Positions 46,929-60,200 are shown, numbered from the stretch's first letter. The stretch: 64,000 nucleotides of DNA from Nissolia schottii (GCA_003254905.1 QANU01112481.1:653368-717367); one strand, 5' to 3'. The notes: generated from the sequence alone by a model not told the origin. Numbers and translations: made by a program.

Positions 46929-48787
46929 CTCATTAAATTTTGAGTAAATATTCTTTTTAATTCAAATATTTTGAAAATAACGTTAACATTGTTTTTTAAT
47001 TAGCAACAGCCTCAATGCCCAAAAGCTGAATTAAACTAAACAGCAACAATTTTGGGGTACAATACACATTTACAATCTGCATGAAAGGCTGCAGAAACAA
47101 AAGCAGGTAAAGAATCGAAAATAGATCACTCGGAGGAACGATATGTCCTGGCTAGCATAGAACCGTGCCAGTAGATAAATCCATTGGTGATTTTTTAAAA
47201 AAAAAAATAAAAATAATTTTATAATCTAAACTATAAATTCTATTATTTAATTAAATAATTTAACATATATCACTCAACAGTTTTAGATTTAACTCAATTA
47301 TAAGTATCATCTCCTCAATAATATATTTAAATATTTTTTGTTGTAAATTTAACAAAATCCGTTCACTCAACATTTATAAATTAGTTGTAACAAAAAAAAA
47401 GTCATCATTTGTTACACCCTAATATATTCCCAAAACGCTAAATAAAACATATAATCATAAGCCCTAACCAATTGATGATTCTTGATCATCTGTTGACGGT
47501 GGCCTCTCAACCTCCCCATATATCTCTGCATGTTTCTCGGCCTCAAGCTCATCTTTTAGTTTTTCAAGGTGAGCAATATGGTCTTTAAGATCTGCTACGT
47601 CAACCAGTAATGGAGGTGTAACAGACTAACAATAGGTGGAGGTGCAACTGCAACTGACAATGGACCATGCTCGAAGACTGTCAATATCTACTCATCTTTT
47701 ATGTTAGAGAATAACACGACACGTGCTTCAATTTGAAGGATGCATTACGCCTCCTTTTGCAATAGTTCTGAATATCATTGTCATCTGTAAGACTCTCTAT
47801 AAAAGAAATATCACAAACATGGATCAAACACACCACAAAGAGGGGAAAAAACACACCACACAGGGGAAACAAAAACACCACAAAAGGGATAATTATGCTC
47901 TAGATCTAAGATCAAAGTCACTTATTGAATGAAAACATCATAAATAACAAAAATGAAAATGCAGTGGGGCTGCCGCCAAAGGGAAATGGATGGTAGCCCC
48001 CCTTAGAAACACTCACCAGAATAGAGATCAAAAGAAGAGAAGAGAGACGAGAGAAAAAATAAGGATCTAACCCCCTCCCCCAATTAGAAACCTTAACCGT
48101 AGTTATTAGAAATAATCCTAACCAATCACAAATAAAAAACCCTAACCCTTATTATTAGAAACCCTAAAAAATCACAAATAAAAAACCCTGACCCCCAAAT
48201 CAAGGCAACAAAACTCTAGTCAAAATTGAACAACAATTTTATTAACAACTAGAATTTCATTTGAAACTTTAAGACAATACAATGAAAATACACAAAGCAT
48301 GGATAAAAAAAAAGATGACAATACTTAGTAGTGGCGTGGCAAGGCACAACAGTAGCACTTGGAGGCACAATGGCAGGGGCAACAAAGGCGCGATGAGGCG
48401 AGGGGCAATAGAGGTGAGGTGGGAAGTAGCAGCTACTGGAGGCATGACCCAAAGGATGACGACAAGGCAAGGCATGACGTAACACGACAAGAGGACGACG
48501 CCGAGGAAAGGCGCAATGCATAGGAAAGGTGAGATGTGCTAGAGGACGAGACGAGGCACAATGTGGCATAAAGGCAAGGTGAGACAAGGTGGGAGGATGA
48601 CGACAAAGCAAGGCGCGGCAAGATGGCAATGACAAGGTGCAATGGTGGCGAATTAGTATAGAGAGCATGGAGAGAGAAACATGTGAGGTGAGGGGAAGAA
48701 GAAATGAAGGAGTTGGTTCTGATATAACCTAATGCTACCAACGAATTTTGCATCCTAATTCGTCTGTAACAATTTCTAATGAAATGT
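46929..48787. other. Intergenic sequence with one coding-like scrap
   Basis: A minus-strand stretch of about 50 codons at 47625-47470 reads as a charged helix (LEKLKDELEAEKHAEIYGE) ending in a stop, with a stop just upstream too; it may be the tail of a decayed gene or transposon protein. The part at 48330-48700 is G-rich on the plus strand and mirrors 5755-6050 in character. Confidence 0.35.
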
Positions 48788-49287
48788 NNNNNNNNNNNNN
48801 NNNNNNNNNNNNNNNNNNNNNNNNNNNNNNNNNNNNNNNNNNNNNNNNNNNNNNNNNNNNNNNNNNNNNNNNNNNNNNNNNNNNNNNNNNNNNNNNNNNN
48901 NNNNNNNNNNNNNNNNNNNNNNNNNNNNNNNNNNNNNNNNNNNNNNNNNNNNNNNNNNNNNNNNNNNNNNNNNNNNNNNNNNNNNNNNNNNNNNNNNNNN
49001 NNNNNNNNNNNNNNNNNNNNNNNNNNNNNNNNNNNNNNNNNNNNNNNNNNNNNNNNNNNNNNNNNNNNNNNNNNNNNNNNNNNNNNNNNNNNNNNNNNNN
49101 NNNNNNNNNNNNNNNNNNNNNNNNNNNNNNNNNNNNNNNNNNNNNNNNNNNNNNNNNNNNNNNNNNNNNNNNNNNNNNNNNNNNNNNNNNNNNNNNNNNN
49201 NNNNNNNNNNNNNNNNNNNNNNNNNNNNNNNNNNNNNNNNNNNNNNNNNNNNNNNNNNNNNNNNNNNNNNNNNNNNNNNNNNNNNNN
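48788..49287. other. Sequence gap (500 N)
   Basis: Exactly 500 unresolved bases, which may be a placeholder length and not a measured distance. Confidence 0.99.
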
Positions 49288-50985
49288 GCGGCCTTGAAGA
49301 CGATGAATCAAGGAATAGAATAACGAGAGCTAGGCTAAGGATGTTACAATCCATGTATTGTACTTTTATGAGAACTTATGTGTATGTATTATTTAAGATA
49401 ATATCTATGTAAATGATGTTGATGATATGCTATGGACCACTTGTTTGCTTATTGTTTGATGTTGTTATATTGGAGCAATTATTCGTGTAGTATAAAGTTT
49501 TAACGCTTGCATTATAAATTCTATCTGACGCGAGGCTCATATTTTATAATACACGTATAGAACGAAAAAGTTTCAAAACGGTCCATATTTTCAAGTAAGA
49601 AATATTTTCAAGTGTAAAACTAGGGGCTAAAAGTAACCCCAACCAAAGCAGATAACAGCCTAGTAAGCATTGTTTGCGACGTACGCATAAACAGTTAGCT
49701 AGGGTGTTTCATGTGAGATATAACCATATTTTCTCATGCAGCGATACATGATTAAACAACATTATAGCATGAAAAATTAACCTATTTTTACTAAATTTGT
49801 TCATTTTTAACAAATTTTAAAGCTAAACTCATCGAGCTTTGCCATCGTTTTATGATCTAATGTTACGCATTAATGAAATGATGACAAAGTTCAATTAGTT
49901 TAGTTTAAAAAATCGTCAAAAATGAACAAATTTAATAGGAATGGATAAATACTAATACGTGCACAAAGTGGGTAAAAAAATAAATAAATTGGACATTACA
50001 TCACTATAGGACAAGATGGAGAATCAACATGCTACGAATTGACATTATGTCATGTTGGGTCATTATCTTATTTTAGTTATGTTTTGTTTATTTATTTTAA
50101 GTATTTAGAACATTTAAATTTATTTTATTTTATTAACCTAATCTTAGGTCTATTGCTATGAGGCTTATGTTTAGTTTAAATTAGGTTTATTTTTCGTTTT
50201 ATCTTTAGTTTAAATTTTAACCTAATGTGAGAGGTTATAAATACCTCAACAAATATGAGTAGTAACAACCTTTTGATGAATGAAATTTTTATTGTTTTCT
50301 CTCTAAAAAACTTTCTTTGCAAATGGTTATCTCTTTGTGTGTGCAAGGTGAGTGATTTACTTTGCTTGTTGCATCAAGAAATTAGGTAATCTCATTCTAA
50401 GGGAATTCTCAATTTCTTACTCTTATCCCAATTATCTACGTTTCTAAGGGCAAGTTTCTTAGGGGTTTATTAGGGAGAGTTTTTATCATATTATTTGTTC
50501 CGAGTCAAAGTGTGTGTTAGGGTTTCAAAATCTTTATATCCTTGGGATTCCGCATTAAATACCGTGCGAGACACAAGAGAAACCACCAAAGTCTTACAAG
50601 TTTTCAATACTTTGATTAGTGAAACGTTTGCTAAGATCACATGAAACATGAAATAATGATAACGTTCAATGAATTTAATTTTAAAAATCATTAAAAATAA
50701 ACAAATTTAGTAGAGAGAGATAATTACCAATGAGACGTGAGAAACCACCCAAATTAATCCCTTATGTTTTTATTTCCTTTTTCCTTCCTTAGCCAAACAA
50801 GTAATACAGAAAATAAAAACATCATTATCATTCTTTCTCTTAATGTATTTTTTGTCTCTCTCTCTTCTAAAAAGAATAAACCAATATTTTTAACACACAA
50901 GAACCAATATTTTTAACACATAACAAAACATTTTTGAAGATGAAATAAAAAATAAGGGAAAAAATGTCAGCGTCATTCTCTGTTA
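49288..50985. other. Intergenic sequence with a possible LTR-like fragment
   Basis: No gene. From about 50053 (TGTTGGGTCATTATC) to about 50560 the sequence resembles an LTR: a TATA-like line (GGTTATAAATACCTC at 50233-50247) followed by leader-like sequence. Only one copy is present and the far end is unclear, so a solo or partial old LTR is a guess. Confidence 0.3.
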
Positions 50986-51390
50986 GGGTGTGTTTGGCAA
51001 AGGAAAGAAAATGAAAGGAAAGAAATAGAGAGGATTTTCATTTTCTATAAGTATGTTTGGATAAAGGAAAAATGAGAAAAGAAATGTGAAAGGAAATAAA
51101 AAGATAATGATGTCAAATGATTATTTAACCCTTATATCATTATAAAAATTTATTATAATCACATATAAAAATGGTAGTATTGGAAAGAATGACAAAAATC
51201 TCATTTCCTACCCTTGTCCATTCACCTTTGGGAGGAAAACTTTTCGGTGGGTTTCTCCTACTTTTTCACACTATTAATCCTTTCTTTCCATTTTCACTTC
51301 ACATCTAAACAAGGGAAATTCATCTCTTTCCATCCAATTTCCTTCCTCTCCCTTTCTTTCCTTCCAAATTCCCTCAAACCTAACACACTC
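50986..51390. mobile_element. Tourist-like MITE (PIF/Harbinger type) 1
   Basis: 405 bases flanked by TTA (50983-50985, 51391-51393). Left end GGGTGTGTTTGGCAAAGGAA, right end on the minus strand GAGTGTGTTAGGTTTGAGGG. The subterminal parts are GAAAGGAAA-rich and pair with each other. No coding capacity. The three-base TTA duplication and G-rich ends fit PIF/Harbinger. Confidence 0.75.
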
Positions 51391-51393
51391 TTA

Positions 51394-51796
51394 GGTAGCG
51401 TTTGTTTACTGAGACAAGACATGAATACTAAGACACAGACAAAAAATCTTGTTTGTTTACTGAGATAGACACAAAAATTTGTGTCTCAAGACATAAAATT
51501 TGTGTATTTTCTATATCTTTGTGTTGCTGGGACACGGGGACAAGACACAATGACACAACGTTTTAGATTATGATAATGTGTTTTTTTATTAAATTAATGC
51601 AATAAGGGTATTTTAAGTCATTTGGAGTGTATTTTTTTGTCTTGTCTCTATTAAATCAAACAAGATATAGATACAAATAAGTGTGTCTTGTACACTGTCA
51701 CCAAACATAATACAAGACTGACTTGTCCTCTTATTTTTTATGTCTCTATCCCCATATCTCTGTATTTCTATCTTGTCTCAGCAACCAAATGCAGCC
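51394..51796. mobile_element. Tourist-like MITE (PIF/Harbinger type) 2
   Basis: 403 bases flanked by TTA (51391-51393, 51797-51799), sharing its left TTA with the preceding MITE. Left end GGTAGCGTTTGTTTACTGAG, right end on the minus strand GGCTGCATTTGGTTGCTGAG, both followed by ACAAGA. No coding capacity. Sequences at 26185 and 58916 look like distant relatives. Confidence 0.78.
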
Positions 51797-51810
51797 TTAA
51801 AGTACTTCAT

Positions 51811-51945
51811 GCCACTACGGAGAGCTAGTAGCTCAGGTGACATCTCCTTTAGTTCAGTGCCAATGAGTGACTTAAATGAGCTGTGTTCAACTTTTATTGA
51901 CGCAATATAATGTGTCAAAATAAAAAAATTTATCTATCTTAAAAA
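51811..51945 (+). mobile_element. tRNA-derived SINE with 12-base duplication
   Basis: About 135 bases between perfect direct repeats AAAGTACTTCAT (51799-51810, 51946-51957). The head has a box A-like line (TAGTAGCTCAGGTGAC) and a box B-like line (GTGTTCAACTT), and the tail is A-rich. The insertion point is the base next to the second MITE's right TTA. Confidence 0.75.
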
Positions 51946-51957
51946 AAAGTACTTCAT

Positions 51958-53112
51958 ACAGGTTTTTTATCTTTTTTTTCACTTATTTTCTCTCTTTTAA
52001 CATAAATTAAATTTCTTAAATATTTAAAAAAATTCTTTTTAAAAAGATTAGTTTGTGTGTATAAAAAAAATGTTGGTTGTTGTGTGTTAAAAAAGTTGAT
52101 GCACTGTAAAAAGAGAATTAGAGTAAAAATTACATAAATTAATGTAAGAGAAAAATGTTCATAATGTTTTTGTTTTATTAGGTGATTTTAAGTGATTAAT
52201 TATACAAAAAGTTGGAGAAAAAACGTTACTCGTCCGAAAACCATGTGTAGGCATTCTAGATGTTTCCGCAGCGACACGTATGTCTCTAATTAAATCAGTA
52301 CATATATGTATAGTTTGATGTGCATATATGTGACTCATTCACTAAACCCAAGCTGTAATGAAAAATGTGACTACCTTAGCACTGGACGCCACACACATGG
52401 CCCTCCTTCTTTCATGAAGCTTCCATTAATTTCTTCTGAGATTGCCTCTTCTTTCATGAGGACTCTCCCCCTTTTTTCGCTTCATTCACCCCTCATTCTC
52501 CTTTAGCCAGGCTTGCTCTTTTCCATTTTGTCCTTTGTTAAATTCATCTATCATCATTCATCACCCCTTTTTCTTTTATTTTCTTGTTCTGTAGGTTAAT
52601 GGATTTTTCACTATTCTTCTTGTGCACGTGTCTTAATTTCATCTAGAAAATAAATCTACCACATCTAGTATGATATATGGCCGTATATCACATGCGGATG
52701 CCAGACATGAATGGCTAATTAATCAGATCATAGTGCTCTCCACATCTCTTCAGTCTCATATATGTCTAATCAACTTAATTAATTGTATATGATTGGAGGA
52801 GTGGCTCAACTTATACCTTAATATATTTCAATTAATTGAATGGCATATATAAAAAGGTTATAGTAACCAAGTGAATCACAAGGTGGAGGTCCGGAGGAGT
52901 AAATTAAGAGTTGAATATTTAGCTAGTAACATGTTTGGTTTTCCTTAATTATACTTTTGAAATTATAAACAAATTAAAACTTAAATGTACACTAATAGCA
53001 TGTTGTTTTATGAGATTTCTTGGTAAGCAACTAATTGATGATCTTGAATCATAAAATTTGGTTCCAAATCTTAATTCGAAAAATCAAACTGAATACTTTT
53101 GATTGAGTGAGA
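51958..53112. other. AT-rich intergenic sequence
   Basis: No supported gene; the frame at 52306-52506 has no family resemblance. Confidence 0.45.
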
Positions 53113-53266
53113 CCTAGATAGGGATGAGAATAGGTCAAGTCAAGCTCTTAATAGGTTAAGTATGTCTCATTAATTTTTGGCTTTTGCCTAACCTGTTAAC
53201 CATCAAAGGTTTTTTTTTGGCCTGGTCTGGAGCCTGGTAGACCTGCTTTTATTTATACATACATAC

Positions 53267-53300
<34 letters not shown>
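53113..53300. repeat. GGGATG-edged repeat with (AT)n(AC)n microsatellite
   Basis: The edge GGGATGAGAATAGGTCAAGT resembles the one at 2607. Within it lie AGGTTAAG/CCTAACCTGTTAACC-type sequence and a compound microsatellite (CATA, AT, then AC) at about 53255-53300. A pol III-like head follows at 53808. Confidence 0.45.
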
Positions 53301-53807
53301 CAAAAATTTGTTGTCTGATATGTTTATCATGCTTTGCCACTATGACCTGTTTACCATGGCCTATTTAATATTTAAATATAACTTTGACATTCATAGATCA
53401 AGAATCTAATAGATCAACAAAAATCTAAATTGCAACAACAATCTAATATTTAAACAAATATTCATACATCAATCCAAATTGCAACCCCATAGATCAAGAA
53501 AAAGGTTCAATCATCAACAACATAAATTCAAACTTTCAATAATGAAACATCTAAACACATTAGTCTAACAAAAATAATTAAATAAAACATACATAAACAA
53601 AACGAGCAATCATGCTTGATTTGTTTATTCACCTCTACACATGAACAAGCATGTATGATTGAATTATAATTTTTTATCTTTTAATGTGAGAATGAGAAAT
53701 AAGAGAGATATATAGTTCTTTAATTTAGGGTTTCTAAAAACAAAAATTAAAACAATAAAATTATATTAATAAATATGTTTGTATAAAATATCACAAAAAA
53801 TGATACT

Positions 53808-53905
53808 AACCTAGTGGTTAAGACATTGCCTTATGTTAATTATCTTTAGTTTGAATCCTAGTGAAGTTAAATAGGTAATGTAAGTTTAATTTTTTTTTAA
53901 TAAAA
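53808..53905 (+). repeat. tRNA-derived repeat, SINE-like
   Basis: Box A-like line (ACCTAGTGGTTAAGAC) and box B-like line (AGTTTGAATCCTAG) about 35 bases apart, then a T-rich tail. The flanks (ATAAATATGTTTGTAT and ATAAATATATTTATAA) are similar but not identical, so a target duplication is possible but unproven. Confidence 0.4.
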
Positions 53906-54085
53906 TCCATATAAATATATTTATAAATAGGATCTGAGCCTCAAAACCAATATCGGACACGAGTAACAATCAAAGCATACAAAGTGATTGAATGCAAAAC
54001 GAACTTTGGTTGATTTAAAGTAAGATACAAGTAGACAAGATTACAATGAAATTACAAAAGAAACTAAGAGTAACGAAAATAGGAA

Positions 54086-55353
54086 GTGGCTATTGTCACT
54101 CCCATTTGTCTAGTGACACTCCCTCTTTGATGCTTCAATCTTAATAATATTCCTCAATTGTCATCATAAATTGTGTTAAGCTTTTTGTCTATTAAAACAT
54201 TTGTTACTACTATATTCTAAACTTAAATTTAATTATATTTAATAATTATATTAATTAATATTGAATATATAATCAATATTTTTAATTTAAATTTTTTAAA
54301 TAATATCAATACATTAAATAAAGTATATATTAATAAAACTTATTATTAAAAATAATTTAAATTCAATTAAAATTTTAAATATATTTTATAATTATTAAAA
54401 AAATATGTTATTTAAAATAAAAAATTATTTTAAATATAAATCATTTTTTAAAAATACTATTTAAAAATATGTTAACGAAGTAAGCAATATTAAAAAATAT
54501 TTAAAGTACTATGTCAACGAAAAAATAGAAATAAAATATAATAAATAAATTAAATAAAAGGTATAGTAAAATGAATTTAAATAATTTTTTAAATTTGATG
54601 AAAAGGTAGAAACCTTTGAAATCATGCTTTGCTTTGTAGTGCATCCGAAATTTGTCATTCTGTAGTTTTATCTAAAAGATAATTCACAAGAATTATTAAA
54701 ATGAAACTTGCTACTTCAACACAAAATATCAAAATGACATTTAATAATTCTTGTGTTAGCAAATATTTCAACCATTTCTGTGAGTTACCTTTTAAATAGA
54801 GTTACAAATTGACAAAATTTGGATGCCTATTTTTACAAAAGCAAGAATGATCTAAAAGAAGGTTTATAGTTTTGTTTTATCAAATTTTAAAGATTATTTA
54901 AATTGTATTTTTATTATATTTTTATTCAAATTAATTATTAAATTCAAGTTCTGATTTTTTTTTACTTAGAACTTTAAATAATAATTAAACAGTATTTTTA
55001 GTATTGTTTAACTAGTATAACATATTCTTTTACAAATATTTTAATTTTAAATAATATATTTTTAAATAATTCTAAAATTTATTTAACATTTTAAATAAAT
55101 TTAAATTATTTAAATTATAATTTTATTAATATGAACTTGATTTAATACATTGATATTATTTTAAAATAGTTAATTTATATTTAATTTTAATTAATATAAT
55201 TATTAAATATAACTAAATATAAATTTATACTATAGTGGTAACAAATGGTAATAGATAACAGTTTAACACAATTTATGATTAAGGGTATTTGAGGGATATC
55301 AATATTAAAAGCACTAAAGTTGACACTACATAAATGGGAGTGACAATAGCCAC
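54086..55353. mobile_element. 1.27 kb long-inverted-repeat foldback element
   Basis: The arms begin GTGGCTATTGTCACTCCCAT on both strands and pair along much of their length: left TCATCATAAATTGTGTTAAG with right, minus strand, ATCATAAATTGTGTTAAACT, and both continue into AATATAATTATATTAAT-type sequence. The unpaired centre (about 54600-54890) contains no gene. No flanking duplication was found, so the superfamily is open. Confidence 0.75.
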
Positions 55354-56143
55354 TCACATGAATTTAATTATAAGAAAAGAAGTGCAAAAAACAAGTAAAA
55401 TGGGAAATTACTTGATTTTCTCGTAAACTCATGATCGACATTGAGACTTTTTGAGTGTGTGAAGTGTTACAAGTGTGAATTCTGGAGTCTAACTGCATCT
55501 CAGGTGCCTATTTATAGAGAAAATTCATCGCTGGCATGTCTAACAAGTGTCTTGAACGGTTGAAGTCTTATGCATGCACTCCACGCTAACGTCCTATAAC
55601 CATTTTTGAGCCCATATAACTTCCTCGATTTATATATAAATTCTTGCTTCAACTGTCGATCATCCTTTGCTTTGCGTCTTACTACCAAGGTACGATCGTC
55701 TACTTGGGGAATTTATATGTTCACAGAAGTTGGTCTTTTGAGAACCACTTTAGGTCGGTTGCTTCATGTGAGCTTCGTGTGAGTCACCTATCATCATCTA
55801 CCTTTGGTCATTCATGAGAACTTTTGTACATTATCCATTTGTGATGGTTTGCCCAATTCAGAGGGCCCCCTAAAATACTATATGACTAGGGAGCCACTAC
55901 AGGTCGCCTCAAGATTATCATTGGATCGCCCCCTCGTATTCCTATCTCACCACCTAAAAGGCTCGACATCTCTGACATTTGTAGCCTCGCCCTTCAAATT
56001 GAGACACAGTGCCTATTTTCTTAACTTGATAAATTTTGGTATAACACATTTAGTTTAGTTTTTACAAACTCAAAATCATAGTTTGGGCAAATATTACAAG
56101 AAATAAATTTTTATGCAAACTATATGTTTGAACTTTATAAAAA
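55354..56143. other. Intergenic sequence with a minus-strand TATA-like box
   Basis: TATAAATAG on the minus strand at 55508-55516, followed by GGCACCTGAGATGC and a leader-like stretch, could be a core promoter of a lost gene or of an old LTR. No coding sequence follows it. Nothing else is supported here. Confidence 0.3.
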
Positions 56144-56146
56144 TTA

Positions 56147-56586
56147 GGATAAATTACATTGACTTCTCTCAAGATTCAGTGAAATATACATTGACACTTA
56201 CTCTATGTTTTTAGGAGAAACTCATCTCCCCTAATATTCTTCCCCTTATAATAACAAAATTAGATGTAATTTGTTATTAAGGCATTGTATCTATTATGTC
56301 ACCTTCACATTTTCACTTTCAACATATTTCACAACCTTTTTGTGTTTTTTCATATGCGCAAGAGTTGGAGGGGACTATGAAGCCGCGTAAGAGAAAGCCA
56401 AAGGAAGGTTGTGAAATTTGGTGAATGTAAAAAATGTGAGTATAGTGTGCAAATAACAATTGATGTTTAATTCTATTATTATTAGGGGATATGAGTGTCC
56501 ATAAAAAAAAGTGAATGCCACTTAAATAAATAGAAGAGATATCTATGTAATTTTACTAAACTTCAAAAGAGTCCACGTAAATTACC
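56147..56586. mobile_element. TTA-flanked palindromic MITE (PIF/Harbinger-like)
   Basis: 440 bases with TTA on both sides (56144-56146, 56587-56589). Left end GGATAAATTACATTGACTTC, right end on the minus strand GGTAATTTACGTGGACTCTT; the pairing continues inwards for at least 50 bases. No coding capacity. Related pieces occur near 28300 and 40660-41040. Confidence 0.7.
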
Positions 56587-56589
56587 TTA

Positions 56590-57142
56590 AAAATTAAACC
56601 AAATATGTCGCTTTTCAATACAACTTGCAAGCATTGAGAAAGAAAAACACCATGAAGCACCGAATTCAATGCTCTAGCTTTTTGTCTTTTAAGGAGACAA
56701 AATAAAAGAAGAATCATCATGATGCAAACATGGCCAAAATTTTTTCAACATACTCCTAAAACAACCATGCCCCTCTAAAGAACATATTCTAGTGTCTAGA
56801 CACATGATTGTGTAAACTATAGCATATCAAGAACCAGCCAAGCTATATAAACCCTGCAACACATTAGTCATGGTGCACTAGCTAGGAAGCTATATTTTGT
56901 TTTGTTTAATCAACAATTTCTTTTTTAAAGTGTTGGTGAGATTAACTGATCAATTGTGTAGTAGATCAAGCATAAATTATGAAGTTATCCCACTAATCAA
57001 TGATCTTATTAGTGAACGTGACCGGATTCTCAAATCAAACATAATATTTCCTCTTGTCTGTGGGTGGCCTTGTCTGGATGTTTAATTTTGTATTCAGAAA
57101 TCAGCTAATATACTTGACCATGATCGAGGGAAATTTACATTT
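56590..57142. other. AT-rich intergenic sequence
   Basis: No supported gene or repeat. Confidence 0.4.
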
Positions 57143-57240
57143 CAATGGTCCCAACAAAAATTTAATCCTGTATTATGGTCTCATAAAAAATTTAATCCCC
57201 GTATTATGGTCCCATAAAAAATTTAATCCCATATTTTGGT
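57143..57240. repeat. Short tandem repeat, ~31-base unit, three copies
   Basis: Units built on ATGGTCCCATAAAAAATTTA plus ATCCCNGTATT, the first (57143) more diverged (CAATGGTCCCAACAAAAATT). It is a small minisatellite. Confidence 0.85.
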
Positions 57241-60200
57241 ATACAAGTTATACTAAACACTATAGAAATGTAAAGAGGCCCATGATTGACACCTTATTCT
57301 TTTTGTATACTATGGTGGTCTATAATTCATGTAAATTTGCAAGATATTTCTAAAAGGTTACTAATATTTGCACATAGTAAATATGAACATATTTTTTTGA
57401 CATAATGAAATTATGCATAAATAAGTGGGAAATTTAGTTATGTTATAAATAGTGAATTTGTTTGAAGGGTGAGGAGAACTATGTGTTAATAATTATGAAT
57501 TTTATATATTATCAATTATTTTATCACATTTGTGAGAAATATAACTAAAATTTACATATTCATTTATACATTGATGTCCAAAGGACTGAAAAGGTATTTA
57601 AACCTATATAAAAATTCCACCCACCAAAAAAAACCTGAATACAAAATGCCATTTTCTTTATGAAAAATATAGTTCTAACAAAATTAGAGAGGATCCTTTG
57701 CTGAAGTATTAAGGAAACTATAGGGAATGGTATAGAAAAAACAAAATCTCTTGTTTTGTCGTTTGGTACCTAAGGCACATGGAGTGCCCAAGTGGTGAAG
57801 GTAAAGTGAAATTACCTTGCAAGCTAATTTACATGAAGCGGAGAGAAATACTTAGTACATAAAATATATTCAATAAATATTTTATAAACATTATTAATAA
57901 TTAATTTTATTTTTTATATACTTCTCAAACACTTTAAATTTAAATTAATTTTTTAAAAAAATTCAAATGAATAATTAATAATACTCATTAAATACATATT
58001 AAATATATTATATGAACATACAAGTATTTATATGAAGTCAAGGCGAAGTACAAGTGGATAGATGTCACCCACCCTTCTTTAGACACAAATGCAAATGACC
58101 ACATATTGATTTTTAACACTTGCTCTTTGCGGCCAAATTGACCTCAATTCATGTAAAGCCTATGTTGGTTTTAAATTGTGCGAAGATTGCTACATGAAGA
58201 GTTGGGATTTTTGGCGGTTTAGGATATTTTTTCCTTCTCCATCAACTAATTAATCTACATCACGTCAAAGGAAAGAAACAAAATTGAATTAAAAAATGGG
58301 TGGTTGAGTATTCTTAATCTTGTAAAAGCTACTTTTACATATATAAAGATAAAGTTCGGCAAGATCAAGGCATAGGATGCTATGAAAGTATTCAGCATGA
58401 GTCGATGAGCAAAAGCCAAAAAGGACAAGATCAATGTATGGAAAGGCACATAATCAATTTCATAGTCGAGAGAGAAATGGGAAATAACTAAGGATTAAAG
58501 AGAGGAACTACTTCTTTAAATATAAGCAATGTCGGAATTTGAATTGTTCTATCTAGTAAGTGAATTATGTGCAATAGTTTGATTAGCGGAAAGATGAGTA
58601 AGATATATAATGAGAGAAAATTAAGAAAATGGTAGTAACATGATTGTCTTGTAATTGAATTATGATACGCGTTTTGTCTACGAAAATGAGAAATAAAAGC
58701 CTTTAAATCTGCTATAATGAAAAGTTCATTTCTGCTTTTCCCAAAGCGTGATTGTCATGATTAAGCTCATTTTTATTGCATTTTGCTTTTTCATTTTAAT
58801 CCCCCTTAATCAAAGATGCTATATAGTGTATGCATTATGTTCACCAAAAAAAAAGTGTATGCATTATTCTCTAATTTTGACCCTTGGTCCCATGTCATCC
58901 AATTAGAGCCTTTATGTTATGTTTGGTACTAGAGACACGCAGGAGATAGAGATACAAGAACAAAGATAAAGAGAATTCATGTCTCTCTAGACTCCAATTT
59001 TGTGTTTCTAGACAAAAAATTTCTGTTACCTTTATTCCTGCTTCATTGAGGTACAAAAAATATATAATTTTTTTGTCATTGTGTCGCTATCCCCTTTGTG
59101 TCTAGTACTAGTCAAGGCTTTGTCATTTATGCTAAAACAAGCTTACACTCTCCAACAATGAAAACTGAAATAGCGGAAGAAAAATGTCTGATTTCTTTAT
59201 TTTTTAAGGAGGTAACAAGCAAAAAATTTTGACCAATTAATTGTTTTAAGATTTTAATTTGAGGAATTGAAGCAATTTTTCGTATGATTTCTCAAGTTAA
59301 GAGTGGTGTGTCAAAGTATATTATTTTCCCACAAATTTATACTTTTGTGTCGAATGAGTGTTATCTTGTCCATCGCACACTTCTACGAATCAATGTCAAT
59401 AAATATAAGTGATGAAATTACTTGAGTATTGAATTGAAATTGATACAAGATATGTTTTAAAATATACCAAAATTACTTACAAATAGCAAAAGAAACGAAA
59501 AATAAAATTAATGGGTTTATCCCACTAAATTTCTCTTAAAGAGATTTTAATGATGTTCATTTTATATTTGTCAGATATTTTTGTGTCTCAAAAGGTTGCG
59601 GATGTCTATTTTAATGTATTTTTGAACCTATAGTTGGATTATTAAATGAAATGATTTATACTCATAAAAAAAGCAAATAAGATTAAAATACAAGAAAAGA
59701 AAGATAAAGATGGAAGTTACTTGAGTTCCTCAATACTATATATTGAGTGTCAACATGATTTTTTTGAGCTTGAAAGGTCCTTAGAAGCGGTGTTCACAGA
59801 AAACATCCTATCTCGCTTGCCTCTTTGTAGAAAATCCCCACCGTTGCATGTTTGCTAGGTGTTCTTAACCGTTATTTGCCCTAGTCTAAAACTAATCCTT
59901 GACAGTCGTCCATAACTACTCCTAAATTTGGCTCGATAAGGTAACCTCATGTAATGAATCTCATATTGGGAAAGCTACCTTAATAAGGAGGCCCAATAAG
60001 GACTTAAACTTCTTCCACTCCAATAACTAACTAGCTTTTGGAGTGTAGTTCTTTCAAGAATTATGTTTTTTACAAATGATGATTTTATTGAGAGACGACT
60101 AATCAAACAGGACTACTTACAGAGGGTTCTGTTTGACAGAGGGGCTAACCATGATTGAGCGAAGCGTCGCCAAGTAAAATGTCACAAAGTGCAACCATCA

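Noticed and set aside
48090-48190. Telomere-like repeats (ACCCTAA)
   Set aside because: Copies are irregular and interspersed, not a tandem telomeric array.
60060-60150. Possible retroelement protease-like scrap
   Set aside because: Only a few residues (VLFDRGA) resemble the motif, with no supporting context.
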